DNA of 64,000 nucleotides from an uncultured Candidatus Poseidoniales archaeon (GTDB taxonomy: Archaea; Thermoplasmatota; Poseidoniia; Poseidoniales; Poseidoniaceae): NCBI GenBank assembly GCA_905181785.1, contig CAJIZC010000017.1, forward strand, positions 35,140-99,139. Direction: 5' to 3'. The position numbers were made by a program, and so were the translations under genes. Within the stretch, counting starts at the first letter, position 1, and each line of letters begins with the position of its first letter. Shown here one piece after another: positions 18,615 through 27,385 of this stretch. The notes under the pieces were generated by a model. It was given only the letters and a program-made list of their open reading frames with translations. It was not told where the DNA came from and ran no database searches.

Positions 18615-21443
18615 TCAAGCCTCAACACCGGTGCTCGGTTGCACGGCTGCTGCTGCTTGTGCCTTCTTTGCCTCGACTTGGCGAGCAAGGAAGGAAACAA
18701 CGTCAAGGATCTCGATGTCAGCGTAGCGCTCATCGCCTTCGAACTTCAAGCACTCAAAGTGAGATACACACTTCGGGCAAGAGGTAAGCATGGTGTCAGC
18801 ACCTGTGGCGCGGATTTCTTCCATGCGGGTGACACGAAGGGCACGAGCGTTTTCGTTGCAGGACATCATGCTCGAGACACCACAGCACATGGCGTCTTCG
18901 CCGCTGTGTTCCATCTCAACGATTTCAACGCCTTCGACGCCAGCAATCAGTTCACGAGGCTCTTCATAGACGCCCATTTGCCGACCGAGTCGGCAAGGGT
19001 CGTGGTATGTGACCGTTGTTTCTTCCTCTGCTTTGAGGTTCATGTCAAAGCCGTTCTCCACGAGGAATTCGGTGGTGTGCATGACCTTGACGCCTTCCAG
19101 TTCGTAGTCACGAGCGAAGGTGCGGAAGCACTCAGCGCACGAAGACACAAGCGTGTCGATGCCAGACTGTTCGATCTTCTTCTGGTTGTAGGCCTTGAGC
19201 TTGTCAAAGACTTCATCGAGGCCTTGCCACTTTTGGTCGTGGCCACAGCACTTGAGGAAGTCTCGTCCGAGGTAGTTGACATCAACGTTCATGTCGTCAA
19301 ACAATGTGAACGCAGCGGTTGTTGAATCGCCAAGGTTCATTTCGCCCTCATTGACATGGGAGAAGACCATCTCTTGGTCGAGGTAGTCAACACAGCCAGG
19401 GTAGTAGCCGATGTTTGAGGTGATTGGGTAGTCTTCCACAGCGATGAAGTCGTCGTCTGCCTCTTCTTCTGCTTCGGCTGCAAGAACCGCTTGAAGAACG
19501 GTGTGCGGGATTTCCGCTTGTGGTCCACCAACAATCAGCGAACGGCGGATGTCCACATACGAGTCATAGTTGACCAGTTGTGGGCATGCATTGGTACAGG
19601 CTGTGCATGTCAGGCAGGAGTACAGCGGTACGCCGTCGTCCTCATTGTTCCATGAGTTGTAGATGATGTTGAGTTTGTCTCCACCGTTGAACAATCGTAC
19701 AGGGCAAGCATCGTCGCACAAATCGCAGCCGTAGCACTTGTTCATTTCGAATTCATAACCACGTGCCATCGAGCGCAAGAGCACGAAGACCACTGCACCA
19801 AAGGTGAGGCAGGGAATGAACATGGCATAGGTCAACTTTGCATCGAGGGCCTTCGGGTTGGTGTGGTAGGTTGGGTTTTCGATCGCAGCGTAGTCCGTGC
19901 CACCAGCAGCCATTTGGCTTTCATTGGTCAAATCAACAGTACGTCCTGCCATAGCGGCGGGGGCATCTTCAGTCCAAACCAGGAGTGGCTGGAAGGTTGC
20001 AATTTGGAAGGAGGTTTCAGTCACAATGCTGTCGTTGTAGGCAAGTGCCCCTTCGACGGTGACAATGTATTCGTAGGTGTATTCTCCGACTTTGAGTTCG
20101 GTGCTTGCACCTGCACAGTCATCGATGCTGGCCATGGTCTTGCCGTTGCTGTTGCTGAGGGTGAGTGTCGAGGAAATCATTGACACGGTGTTGATGTCGT
20201 TGATTTTTCGTTCTGAAGCACGGTATTCACACATCAAATCTGTCGTCAAGGTCTCCACGCTTTCATGGTGACCATCCGGGAAATGGTTGAGGTCTTCTGT
20301 GACGGTGAAGTTACCGGTTGTGATCCAGCCTAGACCGCCGTTGAAGGTGGTCGAGTTTGCAGCAGCGTTGATGCCAAATTCAGCGTTTTGGTGGCCGTTG
20401 GAATCTGTGAAATCGGTGATGATGTAGCGAGCAGGCTGGTAGATGCTCCAATCCAACCATGCGGTTGTCGGCACGGTGCCGTCGCCGCTCCATCCACGGT
20501 CATCTGTGAACTCGTTGACCTCGTGAACATGGACGTCGGTTGGCTGGGCTCGCATGGCTTCGAGTTCCGGGTACAAATCGTGCGTCAAGCCCTTGATGGT
20601 CAACAGACCGCCTTGGTCCCAGAATCCGTCGTCATAGGTGTCCCATGTTGCAACGGTACCGGCGGTCGATATGAGCAACGAACCGATGAGAATTTGCTTG
20701 GCATGGCCAGGTGTAAATCCTGCGCCCCATGCTTTGACAAGCAAAGCGCGAGCGATGAAGTAGATGCAGATCCATGCTAAGACGCCGGTCATCATCCATG
20801 GTATGGAATTGAACGCATCTGCAAGCCACGGGGCACGAGTGCCACATAACAGATCGCCATGGCTGTCTAACTTACAGAAATCAGACCTGTTTTTGCCGTA
20901 TAACTCCAAGAAGATGTTGATCGAAAACACCGAGATGAACCAAATGTGCGCTAAATACACCGCTCCAGCGGTAGCAAACCACGGATCTTCCACGGGTCGC
21001 TTCTCACGGCCGCCAAGGAACGGAGGCAAAGCGAGGATGCTGACTGGAATGCCAGTGAGTGCAGCGCCCCACCAAGCAGCGTTCCAAGGGAACACAGGTT
21101 GGCCGACGATTTCGCCGATAAACCCAGTTGGCACCGTGAATTGAGGCAGGTATTCGCCCCATCGCAGGTATCCATAGGAAAACAGCACGTACCAATCAGG
21201 GAACACGAACCCGGCTTGCGCATAGGGGTCAGCGGCTCCGTGGAGTGGTGGTGGTATCAGCCATGCGTAAAACAGCAAGACTGCGCCCATGAAGGCGAAG
21301 ATGATAGAGTCGCGAAGCACCTCTTGTGGCCAGAAACCGTGACCGGTTCTGGTACGCACACGCTTCTCTCCAGCAATTTGGAGTTGTTCTTTTTCTTCCA
21401 TATAGGAAGATGCAACACGGCCAAGATTCTCAATAAGTCCCAT
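18615..21443 (-). CDS. cytochrome b subunit-IV-like protein fused to HdrD-type Fe-S/CCG module
   Basis: A 942-residue fusion. The N-terminal part (about 40-270) has membrane helices and the FPDWYVLF motif (81-88), the PEWY/PDWY quinol-site signature of cytochrome b C-terminal domain/PetD. A long polar insert (about 275-535), probably extracytoplasmic, precedes a last helix (about 536-558). Then two 4Fe-4S motifs follow: Cys570/573/576/580 and Cys610/613/616/620. Last come two CCG domains (Cys684, CC 732-733, Cys769/772; Cys817, CC 853-854, Cys889/892) of the HdrD/GlpC/LutA kind, which bind a special 4Fe-4S cluster. It is the last gene of the Rieske/cytochrome b6 operon. The fusion implies electron transfer between a quinol-oxidising complex and a cytoplasmic donor or acceptor. 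Direction and partner are unknown. Confidence 0.9.
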   Translation of the reverse strand: MGLIENLGRVASSYMEEKEQLQIAGEKRVRTRTGHGFWPQEVLRDSIIFAFMGAVLLFYAWLIPPPLHGAADPYAQAGFVFPDWYVLFSYGYLRWGEYLPQFTVPTGFIGEIVGQPVFPWNAAWWGAALTGIPVSILALPPFLGGREKRPVEDPWFATAGAVYLAHIWFISVFSINIFLELYGKNRSDFCKLDSHGDLLCGTRAPWLADAFNSIPWMMTGVLAWICIYFIARALLVKAWGAGFTPGHAKQILIGSLLISTAGTVATWDTYDDGFWDQGGLLTIKGLTHDLYPELEAMRAQPTDVHVHEVNEFTDDRGWSGDGTVPTTAWLDWSIYQPARYIITDFTDSNGHQNAEFGINAAANSTTFNGGLGWITTGNFTVTEDLNHFPDGHHESVETLTTDLMCEYRASERKINDINTVSMISSTLTLSNSNGKTMASIDDCAGASTELKVGEYTYEYIVTVEGALAYNDSIVTETSFQIATFQPLLVWTEDAPAAMAGRTVDLTNESQMAAGGTDYAAIENPTYHTNPKALDAKLTYAMFIPCLTFGAVVFVLLRSMARGYEFEMNKCYGCDLCDDACPVRLFNGGDKLNIIYNSWNNEDDGVPLYSCLTCTACTNACPQLVNYDSYVDIRRSLIVGGPQAEIPHTVLQAVLAAEAEEEADDDFIAVEDYPITSNIGYYPGCVDYLDQEMVFSHVNEGEMNLGDSTTAAFTLFDDMNVDVNYLGRDFLKCCGHDQKWQGLDEVFDKLKAYNQKKIEQSGIDTLVSSCAECFRTFARDYELEGVKVMHTTEFLVENGFDMNLKAEEETTVTYHDPCRLGRQMGVYEEPRELIAGVEGVEIVEMEHSGEDAMCCGVSSMMSCNENARALRVTRMEEIRATGADTMLTSCPKCVSHFECLKFEGDERYADIEILDVVSFLARQVEAKKAQAAAAVQPSTGVEA

Positions 21444-21461
21444 AATTCATTCCTCCAAAGA

Positions 21462-22328
21462 TCAGTGTGGTTCCGCAATGCCTTGTACCCAGACAATGAA
21501 TAAGTGAATAATGATCAATGTGGTCACAATCACTGGGAGGATAAAGACGTGAATGAAGTACATACGTGTGACGGTTCGAGGCGTAAGCGACGAGCCGCTG
21601 AACAACAGTGTTGCAATGTACTTTCCAACAAGCGGACTGGAGTTTGCGAGGTTAATGCCAATCACTGCAGCGCCGTAAGCAAGCGAATCCCACGGCAATA
21701 AGTAACCCGAGTATCCGAAGACAATGGTGAGCGCCATCAGGGCGACACCAATCAGCCAGTTGAGTTCACGAGGGTTACGGTAAGCGCCGGTAAAGTACAC
21801 GCGGCACATGTGTAAGAACACGCTTGCTACCATGAAGTGAGTCGCCCAGTGGTGGACCGCTCGAATGATGTAGCCAAACGGAAGCTCGGTCATGATGAAC
21901 TGCATGCTTGCGTAAGCGGGTGAAGGATCGCCTTCGCCACCGGGCACGTAATAGATGCCAAGTACGGTTCCGGTGATGACGAGGATGATGAAGGAAAGGA
22001 ACGAGATACCACCAAGGCAGTACAGTGGGTACCAGTACCAAATAATGCGAAGCTTGTACTTCTCTGCGTGCGTCAATGGCATTTGGCGGTGCATGTTGTA
22101 ATAAGCACCTTTGGACATGTTCCAATAGTCTTGGAGGCGGAAGCGAGTGTCCAGCCACGAGAAGATCCACAAGAACAGCCGCTCAGCGAACCCCATCTTG
22201 CCGGTTGATTCCACGGCACGGAGAATTTCGCGTCGAGGGAGGTCGTCGTTTTCCTTGCGGAGCGTGAGCGCCACGAGGACGATAACGAAAGCGATAAAGA
22301 ACCACAGAATCCAAAACATTGTTGTCAT
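21462..22328 (-). CDS. cytochrome b6-type subunit (b-heme binding)
   Basis: A 288-residue cytochrome b N-terminal domain protein. After an extra N-terminal membrane helix, the four-helix heme core carries His159 and His173 in one helix (RAVHHW...FLHMCR) and His260 and His275 in another (RMYFIHVFILP...IIIHLF). The spacings of 14, 15 and 101 residues equal those of chloroplast cytochrome b6 (His86/100/187/202), and GYSGYLLPWD matches the b6 quinol-site region. GAGGTG lies 8 nt before the ATG at 22328; an in-frame GTG at 22337 is less likely. Partner of the Rieske protein upstream and the PetD-like fusion downstream. Confidence 0.94.
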   Translation of the reverse strand: MTTMFWILWFFIAFVIVLVALTLRKENDDLPRREILRAVESTGKMGFAERLFLWIFSWLDTRFRLQDYWNMSKGAYYNMHRQMPLTHAEKYKLRIIWYWYPLYCLGGISFLSFIILVITGTVLGIYYVPGGEGDPSPAYASMQFIMTELPFGYIIRAVHHWATHFMVASVFLHMCRVYFTGAYRNPRELNWLIGVALMALTIVFGYSGYLLPWDSLAYGAAVIGINLANSSPLVGKYIATLLFSGSSLTPRTVTRMYFIHVFILPVIVTTLIIIHLFIVWVQGIAEPH

Positions 22329-22338
22329 TGTAAACACC

Positions 22339-23184
22339 TCAGTCGCAATACGTGTACCAGTCTATGTAGTCGGTGATGCCTTCGATGACATCGCCATTGA
22401 GTTCAATTGGGATGAGGGGCAGACCGACAGGGGCTGGACCGCCGGCCTTGCGAATACCTGCATAGTTGAAGGTTGCACCGTTGGAGCGGTTTCTGTTGGT
22501 GTTCATCTCTAGCGCCGTTGGGTCGAACCTTGAAGAGTGGCAGATGCAGAATAACTTGGTGCCACCATCGTCACCACCGCCGGGCGTCCACGAATCTTCG
22601 GTGAAGGAATTGGAGACAAGTTGCCATCCTGGGATGCAGCACAAGTGAGTGCAGCGGCCAAAGATCATCACGAGGTTCTCGGATGGGAAGATGCGGGGGT
22701 CGGTGTCGCTCAAGTCTTCGAAGTGGCCGATGGTTTTGCCAGTTTCATCGACGCCTTCCATGAATTGGAAGCGAGCCAATCCGCTTGATTCAGGGGTGGA
22801 TTTGTTTTCTGAGTGGTTGACATAGGTGACGACAACAGGAACGCCGTTCCAAATGCCAGCAGCGCCAGCGGTGCCGGTGTTCGACTTTGCGGCTTCTTCT
22901 ACGAAGTCAGTCTTGGTCATCAGTTGCAGGTGCTTTGCACCGTACCATGCTTCGTCTTCTCGACCCTTGGCCCAGAACACAACGCCAAGTTCTCCAGCGT
23001 TGCTGCCACCGGGTGGCAAAAGAATGGAAGCAAATCCGAGGACGCCGAGCGAGGCGGCCAAGACACCAGTTGCGGTGTTGAACCCGTAGCGCAAAAATTG
23101 GCGACGGTTGATGTAAGAGCCACCGGTTTCGGTGATTTCAATAGCGTCAGCAGGTGCTGGTTTGAGGTTGTATTCACGCGCCAT
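22339..23184 (-). CDS. Rieske 2Fe-2S protein, Tat-exported
   Basis: A 281-residue Rieske subunit. A twin-arginine motif NRRQFLRYG (26-34) and one hydrophobic helix anchor the folded, cofactor-loaded domain outside the membrane. Cluster ligands are in CTHLCC (Cys178, His180) and CICH (Cys213, His216), with Cys183 and Cys215 placed for the usual disulphide. Box II lacks the common proline (CICH instead of CPCH), which may shift the redox potential. Encoded between the small membrane protein and cytochrome b6; passes electrons from quinol to a c-type or copper carrier that is not identified here. Confidence 0.95.
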   Translation of the reverse strand: MAREYNLKPAPADAIEITETGGSYINRRQFLRYGFNTATGVLAASLGVLGFASILLPPGGSNAGELGVVFWAKGREDEAWYGAKHLQLMTKTDFVEEAAKSNTGTAGAAGIWNGVPVVVTYVNHSENKSTPESSGLARFQFMEGVDETGKTIGHFEDLSDTDPRIFPSENLVMIFGRCTHLCCIPGWQLVSNSFTEDSWTPGGGDDGGTKLFCICHSSRFDPTALEMNTNRNRSNGATFNYAGIRKAGGPAPVGLPLIPIELNGDVIEGITDYIDWYTYCD

Positions 23185-23190
23185 AATGGA

Positions 23191-23634
23191 TCACCACTTG
23201 TACTCCTTCCAATCTTTGGTGTGCTCAGGAATAAATTTGTTCTGAGCGTGCTTGACAATAATGGTGTCAGGGAGGACGAATTTGAGGTAAACCATCCCCA
23301 TCATGCACAAGGTGATGAGCATAATGCCGAGGTGGTATGCGAGTTGTTGTTGATCCCATCCTTTGGCTAGGCCGTAAATCATGGAGAAGGTCCAGTAACA
23401 CGACCAGAAGATGCCCCACACGAAGAACATCAACGTCAGGTACGAGCCACCTGATGGGGCAAGGGATGCGCTGACAATGGTTCCTGGTTCTGCAATGTTG
23501 AACACGCCGTGGTCGATGGCGGATACCATCTCTTCTTCGGTGAGGCTTGCGTTTTCAAGGGCCTTTCGAGCGTCTTCCACGCTGATGGTTCCTTTGGCAA
23601 CGCCTCGCAGGAGGGTGGAAATTGTGTCGTCCAT
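23191..23634 (-). CDS. membrane subunit of the Rieske/cytochrome b operon
   Basis: A 147-residue protein with an acidic helical N-terminal region (about 1-50) and two membrane helices (about 66-92 and 99-120). No family recognised. Its ATG at 23634 overlaps the stop of the upstream gene by one base, and the Rieske gene follows after 6 nt, so it is almost certainly a subunit or assembly factor of the same complex. A GTG three bases upstream is an alternative start. Confidence 0.75.
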   Translation of the reverse strand: MDDTISTLLRGVAKGTISVEDARKALENASLTEEEMVSAIDHGVFNIAEPGTIVSASLAPSGGSYLTLMFFVWGIFWSCYWTFSMIYGLAKGWDQQQLAYHLGIMLITLCMMGMVYLKFVLPDTIIVKHAQNKFIPEHTKDWKEYKW

Positions 23635-24452
23635 CACTGGTCACCTCTTCGCATCAACTTGTAACGCAAACGCAGTTGGTTGGACCGGCCTTTGTAAGAT
23701 GTTGAAAAGCTGTAGCGCAGCAGCAATCCTGCAAACGCAATCACGGCAAGAACTGCGCCGAAACCAAGCAATCCGAGCCAGTGTGCTCGGAGTTTGGCAC
23801 CCATGTGGTGCAGGTCGACGCCGTGGTGGGCTGGTTCAGGTGGGCTGACGTTTCCGTCGCCTGCGAACAGGGTTCGTACGCCCAAGGCGTCGGTTGTTTC
23901 GTCGCCTTCTTGGAGGGCGAACAAGAGTTGGTTCCACTTGTCTTCAACGCCAGGCAGTTGGTCGCCGTTCACGGAATTGCCTGTGATCCAGAAGTTAACC
24001 GTGCCTTCGCCTGTTGCTGGGGCTTGCCATGTGACGACCCATAGCCGCTCTGTGAATGCCGATGATGCTTCGGTGTGGGTGAGCGTGGTCGGGTCTTCTT
24101 CCCAATTTTGCACATCTTCGCCGCCCAACACGCCGGAGGAGACGCGCATTGCGAAGCCTGCGGTGTAGACGCCGGTGGCTTCGGGGCCGCCGATGATTTG
24201 GAGGTGCATGGTGTATGTCTCGCCGCCAACCCATCCGAATGGAACATCGTCGAGGATGACTTGGATGGAATTGTCAGACGCTCCGTTGTGGCACAGGCAG
24301 CCTTCCTTAGCGACGTCGTCGATGGTTTCGCCAGCGTTGCTTTGTTCGCCGCCAATACCGGTGTGGTAGGAAGTGACAAGGCCGGGCATCAGCAACAAAA
24401 GGATGAGACCGGCAACAAGTCCGGTTCGAGAAGAAATTGACTCGCGTAGCAT
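23634..24452 (-). CDS. exported, membrane-anchored protein with CxCH motif (choice-of-anchor V/Reeler-like)
   Basis: A 272-residue protein, first gene of the operon. Signal peptide (hydrophobic about 11-28), then EGCLCHNG with Cys52, Cys54 and His55, then a beta-sandwich domain (YTMHLQIIGGPEATGVYTAG), and a C-terminal membrane helix (about 229-254) with a basic cytoplasmic end. The layout resembles the choice-of-anchor V/Reeler-type domain, which in bacteria follows a CxxCH heme motif and a short spacer. Here the heme motif has only one residue between the cysteines, so heme attachment is doubtful. As the leading gene of a Rieske/b6 operon it is a candidate electron acceptor. ATG 24452 gives a good signal peptide; a longer upstream reading is not credible. 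Confidence 0.75.
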   Translation of the reverse strand: MLRESISSRTGLVAGLILLLLMPGLVTSYHTGIGGEQSNAGETIDDVAKEGCLCHNGASDNSIQVILDDVPFGWVGGETYTMHLQIIGGPEATGVYTAGFAMRVSSGVLGGEDVQNWEEDPTTLTHTEASSAFTERLWVVTWQAPATGEGTVNFWITGNSVNGDQLPGVEDKWNQLLFALQEGDETTDALGVRTLFAGDGNVSPPEPAHHGVDLHHMGAKLRAHWLGLLGFGAVLAVIAFAGLLLRYSFSTSYKGRSNQLRLRYKLMRRGDQ

Positions 24453-24488
24453 AGTCACACCCAGTGTTTTGAGCCACCCATAAGTGCC

Positions 24489-24496
24489 CCTTAAAC
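24489..24496 (-). promoter_or_regulatory. TATA-like box of Rieske/cytochrome b operon
   Basis: On the minus strand GTTTAAGG is centred about 40 nt upstream of the ATG at 24452, predicting a leader of about 14 nt. It faces the promoter of the TPR gene. Confidence 0.45.
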
Positions 24497-24585
24497 ATTC
24501 CCAGCAGAAACGCTGGTTCAGTGCCTTGCAGTGGGCCGTTTTTTCCTTGAAATTTGGCTGTTTAAAAGGGGTGGCTCTCCTCTCG

Positions 24586-24593
24586 TTTATACC
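24586..24593 (+). promoter_or_regulatory. TATA-like box of TPR gene
   Basis: TTTATACC lies about 31 nt upstream of the ATG at 24621. A second candidate, TTTAAAAG at 24561-24568, would give a longer leader. Confidence 0.45.
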
Positions 24594-24620
24594 TTCGTAA
24601 AACGAAGCAGGCTGGGAACC

Positions 24621-24971
24621 ATGCAAACTGCAGAAGGGTTCTTTGAGGAGACCCGCCGAGAAAGGGCCAGTGAGCCCATGACGACAAACTTTGATAACGT
24701 CTATGATTTGACCACTGAACAACTTGAGCAACTTGACAATGCGGAAGAAATGATGTTGCGCAATGATCTTGGCGCCGCTGAGCGTTTGCTGTTATCGATG
24801 CTAAAAGCCGATGAAGAATGCATCCCTGTGTTGTCCAACCTGGGGCATCTTTACGGGCGTCACCTGTCGGAATTTGAGACGGCCATCGAGTTTTACGATC
24901 GCGTTCTTGCACTCGAGCCAGACAACGCTTGGGCTCGAGACGCTCGCCGTCGCTACCTCCGCTACGTTTGA
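24621..24971 (+). CDS. small TPR protein
   Basis: A 116-residue helical protein with tetratricopeptide-like repeats: an AERLLLSMLKADEECIPVL helix pair and a clear TPR (VLSNLGHLYGRHLSEFETAI followed by FYDRVLALEPDNAWARDA). TPRs mediate protein-protein contact. The next gene, a divergent FtsZ, starts about 5 nt after the stop, so the two are probably co-translated and may interact. An internal ATG at 24678 is an alternative start. Confidence 0.75.
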   Translation: MQTAEGFFEETRRERASEPMTTNFDNVYDLTTEQLEQLDNAEEMMLRNDLGAAERLLLSMLKADEECIPVLSNLGHLYGRHLSEFETAIEFYDRVLALEPDNAWARDARRRYLRYV

Positions 24972-24976
24972 CGGGT

Positions 24977-25942
24977 ATGCCTGCTCTCGCCAAAGTTCAT
25001 GAGGCATCGAGTGAAGGGCGCTTTATGGATGCCGACCAAATCCTCATCGCTGGCGTTGGCGGTCTTGGTTGTGCGTGGGCTAAGGGCGCCGATGCTCGAT
25101 GCTCAAGCGACACTTCGGTGCTCTTAATCGATGCTGATGATGAGAGTTTTGTCGACGCTGGGTCCTCGCATGTGCTTCGTCTTGGTCACACCCTTGACTC
25201 GGTCGGATGCGCAGCATTGCCACCGCTTGCAGAACAACGAATGCGGGGGTTCTCAGCCCTTGCCTCCACAATCCTCGAACCGGTCGAACTTGTGATCCTT
25301 CTCACAGGCTTGGGTGGCGGAACGGGCACGGGTGCAGCGCATGAATTTGCCCGACAGGCTCGCCAATCCGGAGCGCTTGTCTTGGCTGTTGCCGCACTGC
25401 CCTTTGAGGTGCAAGCCACCCGCAGCGCCATCGCTCAATCAGGCCTTGAACGGCTCGAGCATGTGGCTCATGTCACCGTCCGCCTCTCGCTTGACCGCCT
25501 TGCTCGCCAAGCGCGGCAAAAGGGTCAAAATTGGCAAATGGGCGCAGAATGGATTGAAGATTTGGTTGATGGTTTGGTTTGTACCCTCATGCGAATGGGC
25601 TTAATTAATTTGGACTTGATGGACCTTCGCGCCATCGTGGATCAGGAAGGTGAAGCGACCATGCTCGTTGGCTCTGGGCGCCCAGACGACCCCGAATCAA
25701 TCCTCGAATCGGCCATGTTGGCGCCACTTTCTGCCTTGGATGTTGGTGGTGCCAGCGCTTGCTTGATTCAAGTCGAAGGCGGTTTAGGGATGACCATCGG
25801 CCAGGTTGATGCGGTCACCAACATCTTCACCGAAGCCCTAGAATTGGATGCACAAGTGATTTTGGGGGCTCGAGTCAGTGAAGAATTGGAAGATACAATT
25901 CGAGTGGTAACCCTCTTGGCTGGCATTAAAGCGAGTGACTAG
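24977..25942 (+). CDS. divergent FtsZ-family (tubulin-like) GTPase
   Basis: A 321-residue protein with the FtsZ signature GLGGGTGTGAA (111-121), the N-terminal IAGVGGLG loop and a T7-loop-like NLDLMDL (211-217) that keeps the Asn/Asp pattern needed to hydrolyse GTP across subunits. It lacks the conserved C-terminal peptide and diverges in the loops (GCAWAKG instead of GNNAV), so it is neither canonical FtsZ1 nor FtsZ2, and it differs from CetZ. It may polymerise as a specialised cytoskeletal GTPase. Start is uncertain: ATG 24977 directly follows the TPR stop, while ATG 25025 is preceded by GAAGGG and begins just before the core strand. Confidence 0.85.
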   Translation: MPALAKVHEASSEGRFMDADQILIAGVGGLGCAWAKGADARCSSDTSVLLIDADDESFVDAGSSHVLRLGHTLDSVGCAALPPLAEQRMRGFSALASTILEPVELVILLTGLGGGTGTGAAHEFARQARQSGALVLAVAALPFEVQATRSAIAQSGLERLEHVAHVTVRLSLDRLARQARQKGQNWQMGAEWIEDLVDGLVCTLMRMGLINLDLMDLRAIVDQEGEATMLVGSGRPDDPESILESAMLAPLSALDVGGASACLIQVEGGLGMTIGQVDAVTNIFTEALELDAQVILGARVSEELEDTIRVVTLLAGIKASD

Positions 25943-27330
25943 TCATCGATGTTGATGACGTCTTCCCACTCCACATCGGCTTGAATCCCGATGTCTTTAG
26001 GTTGCTCCCACTGTTCATCCAACTCGCCAGACCAATCTTCACCCAGAAGGCTCGTTTGGGAATCCGGAGGTGTTGATGTTGCAGCACCACTGTCGTCCTC
26101 AGCATCGGATCGTGGCTGGACTTCTCCGACAATCCGTTGGATTTCGAGGGAAGTATCGTGCCGTTGAAGCACCTTGCTCAAAACCATGCGGTGCATGTAG
26201 ATGCCCGTCGAGGCTGCGATGATGTGGCCAAGGGCCATGACTTGTTGCAAATCGCCAACCACAGCGCTGATCATAGCGACGCTTCCGGCATAGGCGTACC
26301 CGAAAGCAAGACCCCATGGCAGTGCATTGTCTTGGTTTAGAAGCTTGAGTTCTGAACCTACGCCGCGTGATGTCAAGGACCAAATGCCCATGAATACCGT
26401 GAAAATCATCAATGCGATTTCCTCGATGTACACCTCAAGCGGATCGGTGCCCAAGACTGCGTGCCGGTACACGGTGAGCAAGTGCCAGGTGACAAATAGG
26501 TGAGCCAACATCGACCAGCGGAAGTGGAATCGACTGAGCGATTTGTCCGACATCGCAATGGCTCTGTTTTTCCATGTAAGGCAGTTCATCAAGACAAACA
26601 TGCCGACTGAAATCGCCGTAAAAACGGCAATATTGGTCACATCGAGATGCGGAACGAAGGAAGGCTGAGCAAGGGTGCGATAAAGGGTGATGCACACGGC
26701 GCCAAAAGCCACAACAACGGTCAACAAGGTCAGTAATCCCCCATAGCCGCTTCCTTTTTTGACGGCACTCGGAGGCGTTTTCTTAGCAGCGACAGACGCT
26801 CCCCATGCGGCAAAGGAGCGTCCTTGAACCACGGCCCAAAGAACGAATAAACCACCCATGGCCATGGCTAATGCATTGGTTGCTCCTTCGTTGGTGAATG
26901 CGATCAACGCAACAGCGAACACGATAGCACAGGCGTAAGGCAAGAGCAAAATCCGAGCGCTGAGCAGAATTCGTTTCAACAGAGGTGGGCGGTTTTCTTT
27001 CCATTCTTGAAGCCGAGTCCAGCCACGAATCGCTTCGATGTTAGAGGCAAGAGCGGTGACGGCATAACCGACGGTGAGCGAAGAAAAGCCCACTGCAGCC
27101 AGTCCAGCATTTCCATCTGCAACGGCGTATAAGATGCTCGAGGTGACCGCCAATGCAATGATGTGGGGTAATGTTTTGATGGAAAGCAGCGTGAAAACCA
27201 GCGTCAAAACAGAAGCGTCTTGGGCTGCAAGTTCGCCCAAACCCTCATCAATTCCGGGTTCTATTGAAACCGGGGTTGGAGGTGTAGCTTCATCGTCCAC
27301 GGCGTTCACCAACAATTCACTGGTTTTCAT
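25939..27330 (-). CDS. large polytopic membrane protein, unknown function
   Basis: About 463 residues with ten or so membrane helices and a hydrophilic acidic C-terminal tail of about 95 residues (rich in Asp, Glu, Trp). No transporter motif recognised; intramembrane HIIALA and histidine-containing helices (SMLAHLFVTWHLLTVYRHA) are visible. The ATG at 27330 is chosen over an upstream codon because the extra residues are basic and unstructured. Converges with the FtsZ gene, overlapping by 4 nt at the stops. Confidence 0.75.
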   Translation of the reverse strand: MKTSELLVNAVDDEATPPTPVSIEPGIDEGLGELAAQDASVLTLVFTLLSIKTLPHIIALAVTSSILYAVADGNAGLAAVGFSSLTVGYAVTALASNIEAIRGWTRLQEWKENRPPLLKRILLSARILLLPYACAIVFAVALIAFTNEGATNALAMAMGGLFVLWAVVQGRSFAAWGASVAAKKTPPSAVKKGSGYGGLLTLLTVVVAFGAVCITLYRTLAQPSFVPHLDVTNIAVFTAISVGMFVLMNCLTWKNRAIAMSDKSLSRFHFRWSMLAHLFVTWHLLTVYRHAVLGTDPLEVYIEEIALMIFTVFMGIWSLTSRGVGSELKLLNQDNALPWGLAFGYAYAGSVAMISAVVGDLQQVMALGHIIAASTGIYMHRMVLSKVLQRHDTSLEIQRIVGEVQPRSDAEDDSGAATSTPPDSQTSLLGEDWSGELDEQWEQPKDIGIQADVEWEDVINIDD

Positions 27331-27385
27331 TTTATGGCCCCATTGACGCTCAAATCTATTGAAGGAGAAGGTTTCCCCGGTTTTC

